Position numbers and translations under genes: made by a program. Source: Utricularia gibba (lineage: Eukaryota; Streptophyta; Magnoliopsida; Lamiales; Lentibulariaceae). Taken from it: a stretch of DNA of 64,000 nucleotides. Shown piece after piece: positions 11,113 through 22,238 of the stretch; within the stretch, counting starts at the first letter, position 1, and every line of letters starts with the position of its first letter. The stretch lies in NCBI GenBank assembly GCA_002189035.1, contig NEEC01000018.1, positions 1,736,001 to 1,800,000 of the forward strand, read 5' to 3'. Under the pieces are notes generated by a model. The model was not told the DNA's origin, ran no database searches, and was given only the letters and a program-made list of their open reading frames with translations.

Positions 11113-11580
11113 ATGGCGGACAAGGAGCAAACCACAAAGATAAATGAGCTCCGCCCATTGAGTGCTGGGCTTACCTTGACTGTAAAAGTTGTCGATGCGA
11201 AGATTGTTCAGCAGAAAAGCAGAAGCCAGGGGCGATTTGCTGAGTGCTTGGTTGGAGATGAAACTGGGATTATTGTTTTAAATGCAAGAAATGATCAAGG
11301 TATGCATAATTTTACAAGCCTGACACATTTGTTTCTGTATCAATGTTTTTTATTTTTCTTTTCACACATACACTTACGCATTCATCATTCAGTGGACCTG
11401 GCAAAAGAAGGCAACACTCTTCTCCTCTCAAAGGCAAGAATTGACATGTTCAAGGGATCGATGAGGCTTGCTGTGGATCGAACTGGCAGGATTGATGTCC
11501 TGGAACCTGCCAGCTTCTCTGTGGACCAAACCAACAACTTATCTTTGATTGAGTTTGAGCGTGTTGATGTTGTAGTTTGA
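11113..11580 (+). CDS. Small OB-fold nucleic-acid-binding protein (At4g28440-like)
   Basis: CDS 11113-11299 and 11393-11580, 124 aa. A single OB-fold of the SOSS-B/RPA-like type covers nearly the whole protein: LTVKVVDAKIV, FAECLVGDETGIIVLNARND and MFKGSMRLAVDRTGRIDV match the family core seen in the uncharacterised Arabidopsis protein At4g28440. Splicing at AAG/GTATGC to CAG/TGGACC joins NDQ to VDLAKEG in frame; reading through the intron would insert foreign residues. A 5' UTR intron is likely at 10829-11083. Single-stranded nucleic-acid binding is the family expectation; the biological role is not established. Its 3' end faces the beta-xylosidase stop, about 170 bp away. Confidence 0.9.
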   Translation: MADKEQTTKINELRPLSAGLTLTVKVVDAKIVQQKSRSQGRFAECLVGDETGIIVLNARNDQGMHNFTSLTHLFLYQCFLFFFSHIHLRIHHSVDLAKEGNTLLLSKARIDMFKGSMRLAVDRTGRIDVLEPASFSVDQTNNLSLIEFERVDVVV

Positions 11581-11752
11581 GTACTTGCTTTAGATATCGT
11601 CTGAAATGGGCTGGATTTGCGCATCTTCTTCTAGCCAAACTGTGATGTTATGAAAATTTTGAACTATTTTGTTGTTTCAATGATTTGGATGTTCATGTTC
11701 ATCGCCTATACTTCTTATTTACACACAGGAGGAGAAGCGTCGATCATGAAAG

Positions 11753-14513
11753 TCAAGCAAAATCAACGATCTTTTGTTTGGTTTCAACCTTCAGAGTCTG
11801 AATAGAAAGAAGATGTTGAATATCATCGGATAGAAGAATGTAATGGCCAATGGGAAGAATCAAGTCACCATTCCTGTCTGCAAAGCTCAGATGCTCACAT
11901 GGATCAACCATGAACACAGCTGTTGCTGTCTCCCCAGAAGCAATGTGAAGTTGTTGGAATCCGATCAGTGCTCTTCTAGGCGAACTGTTGAGAACCTCTG
12001 GAGGTTTGGAGAAAAGAAGAACAGCATGGCTTCCATCCATGTCTCCCTCATTTGTCACAGAAATAGCAACTTGGTATCTCAATGAATTGCAGTCTGCTAC
12101 TTCAAAGACTTTGATATAATCCTCTCTGTTCGCTGTTTGGTGAAGATTGATTGTCTGTTGAATGGTTAGTTCTCTTGGTGCTGATATAAGCTTGTACCTG
12201 AACTTTGTGTAGCTCAGCCCTTCTCCATACTGAAACACTGTCTCTCCAGTGTAGAATCGATGAGTCCTTCCCGGATACTCAAGAGAAGGATCTGGCCTCA
12301 TATTCATGTTGTTCATCGGAACAGATGTGAATGACTCTGGGTACCAAGTCATTGGCAGTCTTCCACCTGCAGTTCGAAGTTTTATGTATTGATCATGGCT
12401 GTGAAGGCAAATGACAGTGAGCATTTTCTGTGATGTGAAGACTTACAAGGATTGTAGTGTCCGAAGACAATTTCTGCAAGCGCCTTGCCGCCGGATTCTC
12501 CAGGATAACCGATCCAAAGGATGCTACCAATGCGGGAATCACTCTTAGCAAATGAGACATCGATTGGCCCTCCACCGGTAAGCACTATAACAAGTGGTTT
12601 CTGGCTCACTGCAGCGATCCTAGTGATCAGTTCTTCCTGATAACCGGGTAGCAGAAGACTATATCTATCGAGATCCTCTGTTTCTTGGGTAAGATCCAAG
12701 CCAGCTACAACGACAACATACTCTGCATGCTTTGCAGCTGAAACAGCTTCTGCAAAGCCAACAGTCGAGTTGCAGCCAATGTCCTGGCAGCCAGGTGCAT
12801 ATTGGACATTGCTTATATGGTTTTGAAAACCCTCAAGAAAGCTCGTAGCCTGGCATGGAATTCCTATACAGCATCAAAATTTAGAATCCTCTTCTCGGCA
12901 AAAGGAGAAGATGAAGATGAAACTGAAGCAGCAGAAATCTGAACCTGCATATCCACCGCCAAGCACGGTTGAATTTGCCATCGGCCCGATAACGGCAAGG
13001 GATGCAATGTGATCAGCTTGCAGAGGTAGGAAGTTATGATCATTTTTTAGGAGAACAGTGCCCTGCCTTGTTGCTTCAAGTGCCAGTGTTCTATGCTCTG
13101 GAGTGCATATATCTTTCAGTCCCAGATTTCTGAACTGATTCCTCGAAGACTGTCCATCAAAAAGTCCAAGCCGTATCTGAACAGAGAACAGATTGAGAAG
13201 AGCCTTATCTATATCAGCCTCCAACACCTTCCCCTGCTCAAATGCAGATTTCATATGCCTCAACATGTAAGTACCACATGTTATATCGGTTCCTGCATCA
13301 GTTCAGAATCAGTATACAGATAGGAAGCTTGAATTGATGCTCGAGATCACAATTTGAGTCTTATAAAACCTGCTTTAAGGGCAACAGAGACAGCATCCTC
13401 AGGGGTTGCTACATATTTCTGGTTCTCGAATATCGTAGCAGACGCATCGCAGTCCGAGGTGATGTATCTGGTGGCACAAGATGTTGGACTTAGTCCTTAT
13501 GATCGATCATCACATTTGGTTATGATGGATGGACAAGCATATTCAAAAAGATCACCCTCTCAAATTCCAGTCTGTCCTCGCCTTCCGCAAAAGCTTCTCA
13601 TTCGCACACATTGGTACCCCATTGACTGAGTTGTAAGAACACATCAAGCAACTAGCTTCACCCTTCTGTATGCAGTTCTGAAAGGGAGGCTGGTATGTGT
13701 CTGCCATATCCTGAGGAGTAACCTGAAATCGGAGCAAATGGGATCTATTAAAGGAAGTGTGAGCAAAGTAACTCTGTGTGGCACAAGGAAGGTTACAATG
13801 GAATTGAAGTTGTATCTGTTGAACTGCCCCCATTTCTCCAGATCATAAGCTGTGAAATGCTTGCAACAGGCAGACAACTTCAGTTGCCCATCGCCCCTGC
13901 CATCTAAATCCTGGATACCTCTGACATACTCCACTGCAAAAGCAGAAGTGACCATGGGATCTTCACCTGGAGTCTCCTGGCCTCTTCCCCATCTGGGATC
14001 CCTAAAGATATTGATATTCGGTGCGAAAAAAGTCAACCCAGCTTGACCCACATTGTACATCGCCATAGCCTCCACCGCGATAGCAGACGCCACCGCCCTC
14101 CACAGGCCGCGATTGAAAGAGGCGGCGGTGAGAATCACTTGGGGGAAGACGGTGGCGGATTTCACGAGGCCATCAAACGTCACCCCCGGGCCATTCCCGG
14201 CGAGTCCGTGGAGCGACTCCGACCACCACTCGTACGCGGGGATCCCGAGCCTGGGAACCGCGGAGGCGTTGTTGCATAGCTGCTGGATTTTCTCGTCGAG
14301 TGTGAGGAGAGCGACGAGGGATCCAGCTCTTTGTTCCAACTCCAAAGAAACGTTGCAGAAGGCGTAGCCCTTATGGGGATTGTCGGTACACGGTAGCGGC
14401 CTGGCGGAGCTCAATCTCCGGCCCGGGCTTCCATGGCAGCCGTCGCAGGCAAAGTGGATGATCAGTAAGCCCAGGAAGGAGAGGAAGAAGAGGAAGTGTG
14501 AGTGAGTCGCCAT
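11753..14513 (-). CDS. Beta-D-xylosidase, GH3 family (BXL-like)
   Basis: Secreted cell-wall glycoside hydrolase of family 3 releasing xylose (and in some members arabinose) from xylan and arabinoxylan. Six exons on the minus strand: 14513-13797, 13722-13556, 13467-13370, 13292-12945, 12863-12447, 12366-11753; 786 aa, all phases closing. Residues about 5-25 form a signal peptide ([17 protein letters not shown]). The GH3 N domain shows [29 protein letters not shown] and [15 protein letters not shown]. The catalytic Asp lies in YITSDCDA, built across the exon 2/3 junction. The C domain shows NTVLLKN-like [17 protein letters not shown] and [12 protein letters not shown] fibronectin III-like end follows. 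The usual NPGGRLP reads NPCGRLP here. No frame damage. Divergent to the TPS gene. Confidence 0.93.
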
Positions 14514-16004
14514 TGAAGCCACTCACCCCCAATCTCCCCTCGTCTCCCGAGCCCGCAGGCAAATAATGCATTCCCATCCATTTTGGGCCCGAAGAGCTGG
14601 TCCCAAAAGCAACGCAGACCTAGTGATCTCGCCATGCCTCAGGCCTGGTCCCAAATTGAATAATTAAAAATACTAAAGTTTGTTTATTTCAGTTTCTATT
14701 TCAAATTAATTATTTTTGAAATGATTTTTATTGAAAACATAATTTTTTTAAAACAGAAACATTGAATTTTGAAACAGTTTCATATCCGCTTTTATCAATT
14801 TTTGAACCATTTTTTTTAAAACATTTTTAATGAAACGAAAATAATCAGAATTTGAGCGTCCACCGTGTGGGCCCCTGCTTAACAAGATGGGATGGGAGCA
14901 AGGTTGGTTTTCTTCCCCTTATTCGGCGAGAAACCGCTGGCCCAATCGGAAGGTAAGAAAGAGGAAAAGAGAGCGTGTCTCCACGAGACGCCGCCCTCGT
15001 GCAGAACCGGCTAGAGTGGGGCCCAGGGGCACGTGACGGTCACATGGCGGTGAGGTTAAACGTGGCCCACATCCCCCGAGGAATCAGGGGCTGCTGCGTG
15101 GTGTCGTGGCGTTGGCCGACGCCGGTCAAACCGACTCTACTGGCTTATCCTTATCCACTCATTTATTTAAAATATTATACAATATAAAATTTAATTTTAT
15201 AGAAATTTACTGAACAACAGCTCATTCATATTTTTTTAAATTATAAATTTTTTAAACAGACTAATTAATTTACAATTTTTTATATTTAAAAATCTATAAA
15301 TTTAGTTAAACCCCTTTTATTTTTTGGAAAACGTTTCATAAACATCTTTATTATCAGATACAATGAATTTTATTTTAAAGAGAATATAAATATAAAAATA
15401 ATTTTTATTTTTAATAATTTAACTTGGCTTCAATTTTATTAAAAGTACATCTTAAAGTATTTTTTCAAAAAAAAGACCTAAATAGAGATATATATATATT
15501 ATATAATGCACCTGGACACACCCTCTTTGGGGAATTTCAATTTTCATGTACCTAGGAAACACCTAATTTCCCAATTTTTTCAAATTTGGAAAAAAAAATT
15601 GAATTTCAGATGTGATCCATATATTTAAAAATATTTTGGATTCCCAAAAAAGAAGAAATTCAAAATTTTCTGAAATTTTAAAGCATTGATTCCACTTGAT
15701 CTTACTCCAACAATTAATATTAATCCCATAAAATCACAGTAATTCAATAGGGAAATCCATTTTGATACATAATTCCAAACACATATTAAGGAGAATAAAA
15801 CAGAATAAATATGTAATTTTGTACGAGATTTTTTTTAAGATATAATGAATAACATTGTATAAAAATAAATATATCTTAATAAAATTGATTGTTAAATATT
15901 ATTTATTTAAAACAAATACACAACATAGCTTTAATACAATATAATTTTTTATAAAGATGTTGGCTGTTTCTTTGGTAGATTTAGAATGTTTCTTAAAAAA
16001 GAGA
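14514..16004. other. Divergent spacer, beta-xylosidase / TPS
   Basis: No gene seen. A GC-richer island at about 14850-15140 is flanked by A+T-rich DNA. 14680-14840 contains imperfect inverted words (CAGTTTCTATTTCAAA against AAAACAGAAAC) resembling a small decayed MITE-like element. 15140-16004 is about 80% A+T with no recognisable ORF. Confidence 0.4.
14866..15040. promoter_or_regulatory. G-box/ABRE and GGGCCC elements upstream of the beta-xylosidase
   Basis: GTGTGGGCCCC at about 14868 and GTGGGGCCCA at 15016-15025 are TCP/site-II-like words. CACGTGAC at 15030-15037 is a G-box of the ABA-response type. They lie 350-520 bp upstream of the beta-xylosidase ATG and within the shared divergent spacer. 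Binding is inferred from motif only. Confidence 0.4.
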
Positions 16005-16475
16005 GTAAATAATTACAATTATTTTTATTATATTAAATATGGTATACAAAAAAATAAAATTATTTAACAAAGAAATATAAAAGTAGTGTCATTATACCAA
16101 TATTTAATAAATATAACTATTCTTTAAATAAAAAATAAGCTATTTCACTAATTTACTAGTAAATGATGAGAATTATGTTTATTGTGTTAAATATGGTATA
16201 CAAATATTTAACAAATAAATACATAAAATAGGCTTATCATACCAATATTTATCAAATAGGTATATGCTATAAATAAAAAAAAATTAGCTATTTCAGTAAT
16301 TTACTCATAAATGATGAGAATTATTTTTATTGTGCTAAATATGGTATATAAAAAATTAAATTTATTTAAAAAATATATTAATATTTACCAAATAGAGCTA
16401 GTCTGCAAATAAATTGGAGTATACTTAACTAATTTACTTGTAAATGGTGATAATTATTGAAAAAATAGTTGATTT
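16005..16475. repeat. A+T-rich tandem repeat, period about 150 bp, three copies plus a partial
   Basis: The block TTTACT-(A/C)TAAATGATGAGAATTAT...TAAATATGGTATA...ACCAATATTTA...AAATAG recurs. The AAATATGGTATA word lies at about 16034, 16189 and 16337 (spacing 155 and 148). A truncated copy begins near 16432 (TTTACTTGTAAATGGTGATAATTATTG). Copies differ by substitutions and small indels, so the array is old. No coding potential. Confidence 0.75.
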
Positions 16476-16685
16476 AGAAAAAGAAAAAGGGAAAAAAGAA
16501 TGGGTATTCGTTTGTTTATCCACGTCTGCTCGGCATTATCCACCTCATTTTTATTACATATTTGTGAATTATCCAACGGGAAAAAGAAGGCGTCCTATCC
16601 GTGTTGTACTCTGCGCCTTTATGACTTGTACGCTCCGCCAGCCACGTTGAACTACTTGTGTTTATCCGTTCTTCCCGAATAAATA

Positions 16686-16761
16686 ATCTCTCTCTCTCTC
16701 TGCCCATAGAAAACCATTACCATTTTCGTCTCTTCTCTCTCTCTTTCTCTCTCTCTCTCTA
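16686..16761 (+). repeat. CT microsatellite in the TPS leader
   Basis: Two (CT)n runs, at about 16687-16700 and 16733-16761, separated by about 30 bp. CT-rich tracts near transcription starts are common in plant leaders. This marks the likely TPS 5' UTR start. The segment 16762-17577 downstream holds leader and probable 5' UTR intron sequence, ending with an acceptor near 17533. Confidence 0.7.
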
Positions 16762-17577
16762 GCGCTGAGTCGATTTGCTTCTCGAGGTATCAGCTTTCAG
16801 ACGCCGAGTGGATTTACGATACCGCGTGGTTCGTTTTCTTCTTATTCTCAGTTTTTTTGTTTTTTTTCGTTGGTGATGATTTGTGGTTTGGGTCAAAGAA
16901 AGTCCTATTTTGTAGTTTTTTTTGGTGGCGGTATTTGTTTTGGTGGGGGAACTTGAAGCAGTTTACTTTTTTGGGGGTTTTTACTGTGGACTATGATATT
17001 CTAGGGATCTTGCTTCGCTGCGTGGGAAGACTGGATATTGATCTACTTGGTGGTGCTTTTTTATTTTATTTTAGTTTTTTTTTAAGAGATTAGTGTTTGT
17101 GCTCTTGGTTGCAAAAGCAAATTTGATGGTGTAGATTTCGTATTTTCCCATTGAAAATGGGCACTTTTTTCGTAGAAACCATTTTAAGTCAACACGTAAG
17201 TTTCTGTTGGCTAGAAGATCACGCTTATGCATCTCAGGCTTTCCTTCTTTATTATTATTATCTGTGTAGTCTTTGTACCAGTATTTTATCCTTTTTATGT
17301 TCCATTAATTTGCCTTGTTCTTTGTTTTTCTGTTTGTAAAAATGTTGAATCCTGTACGATGTTTAAGACAAAGCGGCACGTGGGAGGTGTGGAATAAGGC
17401 TACAGTACTGAATTATTGCATTGAATATTGAATCCGGACACAGCAGACTTCATTTTGTATATATGAAGTTGCTCTTTTTACCTTTTTGGCCGATATTTTA
17501 ATGTTCTCATTTCATGCATCTCCTTGATTGGCAGTGACCAGAAATTTTGCAGTGTCTTCAGTTGATTTGCTAATCCG

Positions 17578-20305
17578 ATGCCATCAAGTTCATGTGGTAA
17601 TTTGCTTAATCTGGGTTCTGGAGAAATCACTGATGTTCTCCAAACCCCTAGAGGCCTTCCAAGGGCATTGGCTCTTCATGGAATTATACCAGATTTTAAT
17701 GCCAGTGGTGGCATGGAGTCCCCGTCACCTGTTTGTCATGAGCGGAAAATAATAGTTGCAAACATGCTGCCTCTGCAGGCTCAGAGGGACAGTGGAACTA
17801 ATAGGTGGATCTTTAGTTGGGATGAGGACTCAATTTTGTTACATTTGAAGGATGGTTTTCCACCTGAAACTGAGGTCTTGTACATTGGTTCATTGAAAGT
17901 GGAAATAGAATCGAATGAGCAGGAAGAAGTTGCACAGACACTTCTTGAAGAGTTCAGATGTGTACCCACATTTCTTCCTCGTGACATCATGGAGAGTTTC
18001 TATTATGGTTTCTGTAAGCAGCAGCTTTGGCCTCTTTTTCATTACATGCTACCTATGTGCGTTGACCATGGAGATCGCTTCGATAAGCAACTGTGGCAGG
18101 CTTATGTATCTGCAAACAAAATTTTTGCTGATAAGATTATAGAAGTTGTTAATCCGGATGACGATTTCATTTGGATTCATGATTACCATCTGATGGTACT
18201 CCCTACATTTCTCAGGAAGCGACATTATCGAAGCAAGCTTGGTTTTTTTCTTCACAGTCCGTTTCCTTCATCAGAGATATATAGAACACTGCCTGTTAGA
18301 GATGAAATCCTGAGAGGGCTACTAAACTGTGATTTGGTAGGTTTTCACACCTTTGACTATGCACGTCACTTCTTATCTTGTTGTAGTCGAATGCTTGGCC
18401 TAAACTATGAATCTAAGAGAGGGCACATTGGTCTTGACTACTTCGGCCGAACGGTATATATCAAGATACTTCCAGCAGGCATTCATATGGGGAGGCTGGA
18501 GTCTGTTCTAAATATGTCTTCTACATCTGAAAAGATAGAAGAGTTGCGTCAAAAGTTCAACAACAAGATTCTACTTTTGGGAGTTGATGACATGGATATA
18601 TTTAAAGGTATAAGCCTCAAGTTTTTAGCATTTGAGCGTCTACTACAGCTGCATGAGAAGCTGCGAGGAAAGGCAGTGTTGGTTCAGATCGTCAACCCTG
18701 CTAGAAGCTCAGGTAAAGACGTGCAGGAAGCAAGAAGAGAAACATACACAATCGCAAGGAAAATCAATGAGGTCCATGGTTCCCCTGATTACGAGCCCGT
18801 GGTTTTGATTGATAGACATGTCCCACGTGGTGAGAAGACTGCCTATTATGCTTTGGCTGATTGTTGCATAGTTAATGCTGTGAGGGATGGTATGAACTTG
18901 GTCCCTTATAAGTACATAGTTTGCAGGCAGGGGGCATCTCATGCAGTAGCTACTGCTGCTGCTAAGGGACAAGATTTTCCTAGAACTAGCATGCTTGTTG
19001 TGTCTGAATTCATTGGTTGCTCTCCATCTCTGAGCGGAGCAATAAGGGTGAATCCATGGGATATTGACTCCGTTGCAGAGGCGATGAACACTGCAATCAC
19101 AATGTCTGATGCTGAAAAAAGGCTGAGGCATGAAAAGCACTACCGGTATGTTAGTTCTCATAATGTAGCTTACTGGGCTCAAAGCTTCACAAGGGACTTG
19201 GAGAGAGCTTGCAAGGAGCACTACTACAAGCGCTATCGGGGCTATGGGTTCGGCCTGAAGTTTAGGGTCATCTCACTTTCTCCTAATTTTAGGAAGCTTT
19301 CTATCGACCATGTTGTGTCAACGTATAAAAAATCAGGCACACGAGCTATATTTCTTGATTATGATGGCACCATTGTACCTCAATCCTCACTCATTAGATC
19401 TCCCAGTCCTGAAGTGATTGATGCTCTGAATTCCCTCTGTGATGATCCTAAGAACACAGTGTTCATAATTAGTGGGAGAGGAAGGGATGCTCTCAGTGAC
19501 TGGCTCTCTCCATGTGAGAAACTTGGTCTGGCTGCTGAACATGGCTATTTCATGAAGTATGGCTCTGTCTCTATTCAGTTTCCGTTGTCTGTTCTTGATG
19601 TTCATACATAACAATACTGTGCTTCTACTTTTTTCAGGCTGAACAAACTCTCTGAATGGCAATCACTAGACCTTGATCTTGACTGGAAGGGAATAGTGGA
19701 GCCTATAATGAAGGTGTACGCTGAAACAACCGATGGATCCTCAATGGAAATCAAAGAAAGTGCATCCGTATGGCATTACCAGCACGCCGACCCGGACTTC
19801 GGTTCGTGCCAATCGAAGGAGCTGTTAGATCATCTGGAAACTGTTCTTGCTAATGAACCTGCAGTTGTATGCAGTGGACAACAGATTGTCGAAGTTAAGC
19901 CACAGGTATGCTCTAGTTGCTCGTACAGAAACCACTCTCCCAGAACTTCAATACTGAATCTCTGCTTGACAGGGGGTGACCAAAGGGACGGCTGTAGACA
20001 AAGTGCTCTCGTTGATGTCAACAAAAGGCGAGGCACCCAATTTCGTTATATGCATTGGGGACGACCGATCAGACGAAGATATGTTCGAGAGAATATCAAG
20101 CACCACTTCTTGTTCTTCTCTCCCTCCTTCTGCAGAGGTGTTTGCCTGCACGGTGGGCCAGAAACCAAGCAAGGCCAAGTGGTATCTGGATGATACTGCT
20201 GATGTAGTGAGGCTGCTGCAAGGCCTGGCCGACGCATCGAATCCAAAGTCGCCGGATGTGACCCATTTCAAGGCGGCGCTGGACAGTGTCTTCAAGAAAA
20301 TATAG
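17578..20305 (+). CDS. Alpha,alpha-trehalose-phosphate synthase, class II (TPS-TPP fusion)
   Basis: Class II plant TPS proteins carry a GT20 synthase domain and a phosphatase-like domain. Most appear to be regulatory in sugar/SnRK1 signalling rather than robust enzymes. CDS 17578-19556, 19638-19905, 19973-20305, 859 aa, typical. Start MPSSSCGNLLNLGSG matches the class II N-terminus (xSYSNLLxLxSG-like). GT20 blocks: RIIVANMLP-like KIIVANMLPLQAQR, WIHDYHLMVLPTFLRKR, GFFLHSPFPSSEIYRTLP, NLVPYKYIVCRQG and SEFIGCSPSLSGAIRVNPWD. The phosphatase part has LDYDGTIVP (DxDGT) and CIGDDRSDEDMF. The long first exon and two short 3' introns are the standard class II structure. Exon 1 ends ATGAA and codon AAG is completed across the junction. 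No lesions. Confidence 0.96.
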
Positions 20306-20625
20306 CGTAGAATGCGAGCTTTTTGGGGAGGGACACCTCTGTTTTGCCGACGCTGAAACAAGCGACAGTTCTTCGCAGAAAGCTGTAGTTTTTGAAATGT
20401 TGATGTTGCTGATGGATGGTTACCACGGTGGCCGGTGTTGTAATGTGATGTACAGTTCGATCTCGACTCCAAGAGCTTCATCTTTTCATTATGAAAGAGT
20501 GGTAAATCTGAACCAGACAACCCCAGTTCTTTCTGCTACCGGAATTTGATGCCGGAGATGTAGTTCTTACAAAAGAAGCTCAGGGCTCAATCTGCTAATC
20601 TCTTCTTCTGCCTTTGGCTTCTGGG

Positions 20626-21099
20626 ATGCGAAGAAGACCATCTGATGCCTATAAATCAACAGAATTGCTGATCAAAAGCTCACACCATTTTCCTCTGTAC
20701 AAGAATCAAACCAGGAAGATCAGTGAACGTTTCCAATCATCCAAACAGAGCAGCTTCAACAAGATGCAGGCGTTTCCTCCTCATGGCCACCACTCCGACT
20801 TCGGTAGTAGCTACAAGGGCGATCGACTCCTCCGCCCTGAAAGCTGGTACGAGAAAAATGAGGAACATACACAATGGCTTCTCGAACTCGAAGACAACGG
20901 ATCGAATCTTCAGATGAATCAAAACAAACAGGCCGGCTCCTTGGAGGAATCCATCGAACCCACTCACTATCGCCATGTCCCGGCGATGCCCGCAAGCTTC
21001 GAGAGCTTCCACGATGCAAGCTTCTTCGACGTGCTCCGGTGGCAAGCTTCGCAGCTCCGTCATGGACGGCTCCCACCAAGCGAAACTGTGGACTCATGA
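20626..21099 (+). CDS. Unrecognised small protein, 157 aa
   Basis: An uninterrupted frame from the ATG at 20626 (MRRRPSDAYKS) to 21099, starting 320 bp after the TPS stop. The product is polar, His/Ser-rich and without a membrane segment. The N-terminal third is basic, the middle acidic (EKNEEHTQWLLELEDNGSN) and the end conserved-looking (ESFHDASFFDVLRWQ). I recognise no family. The region is GC-richer than its flanks and other frames are also partly open, so this could be a genuine gene, its last exon, or 3' UTR of the TPS transcript. AAGCTT recurs several times at 20990-21120. Confidence 0.4.
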   Translation: MRRRPSDAYKSTELLIKSSHHFPLYKNQTRKISERFQSSKQSSFNKMQAFPPHGHHSDFGSSYKGDRLLRPESWYEKNEEHTQWLLELEDNGSNLQMNQNKQAGSLEESIEPTHYRHVPAMPASFESFHDASFFDVLRWQASQLRHGRLPPSETVDS

Positions 21100-22238
21100 T
21101 GGGAGATGAAGCAAGCTTGGGCGATGAATGGATCCATGGAATGAGGGGAGAGGGACTCCCAACTTGGAAGGTTCTCAAGCACCAGGAACAAGCATCATCT
21201 CTGCTTTTTCCTTGTCAGGGTAATGCATGGGAATAGATACTGACTTTAGGGTTCAGGATCCTCAATGCCCTTTCTTGTACAACTTTCCTTAGTTTCATGC
21301 ATGGGAACCATATTCCTACAAACTATCATCTCGTGGAAAATTCAAGTACGGAATCCTTCAACCGAATTTTCTTGTACAATAATCTATCCAAGAGAACAAA
21401 TTCCTCTCACTTTCCTTGATAGTCTTCATGCTTTGTATGATCTTTCTACAAATTATTAAGATTAAGAATTCGATAGATTAAACGAACACATATTTAAAAA
21501 ATAATTTATAATTTATCATATAAGTGAATATAATACAGTATTGTTATGCTTTAATATTGATTTTATTTGAAATAACTTTTATCTTTTAAAAAAATGTTCC
21601 AAAATAATTTTATTATCAAATATGAGCGGTTTATATTTCAAAAAATTGAAAAATTTTTAGAAATTGTAAACCAGAAACTCAAGCACTCACCGACTCACCC
21701 AAAAGGCTAAAACATGTGCATACTACAATTGAAGGAAGTCAAAGGACTAAAAAAGGAATTCTCTTGTTGTGTGGGGGCGAATCAGCGAAATCCAAGAATG
21801 TCGTCAAATTCATGGGGCCGAAAAAAGAATGTAATAGAAAAAATCAGGAAAAATATCTACCCGCCTTGACTTGACCCGACCCGAGATCTCCTCCAAACGA
21901 ATTCCAACTTTTCTTTTTACAGTCAAAATTTCTTTCCCAATTATTAAACCGGAAAACTTTCCTAATTACGATTAAAAAGATAATTACAGAAATCCGAGTG
22001 GTCAAAGATTATAATGACGGTTTTAATTTCGTGATTTGGAGCATAATCAGCAGATAAAAATCAACTAATTATTCAAACGTTTGACCGGGACATCATCATC
22101 TCGTTGCCCCCAACGGCTATAAGCATGGGGCGCCGACCCAGCCCGACAGCGAGAGCTGTAGCCGTGATACCGAGTCCATTGACCTGAACGCTTCTCTGTT
22201 TCACACTCGTGGGTGGGGGTCTTTTTGTGGCAACTTTC
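21100..22238. other. Spacer upstream of the PP2C gene
   Basis: 21460-22080 is A+T-rich without ORFs. The segment 21860-21900 contains CTTGACTTGACCCGACCCGAGATC, a pyrimidine-rich remnant typical of plant repeats. The PP2C promoter and leader occupy about 22080-22238. Confidence 0.35.
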
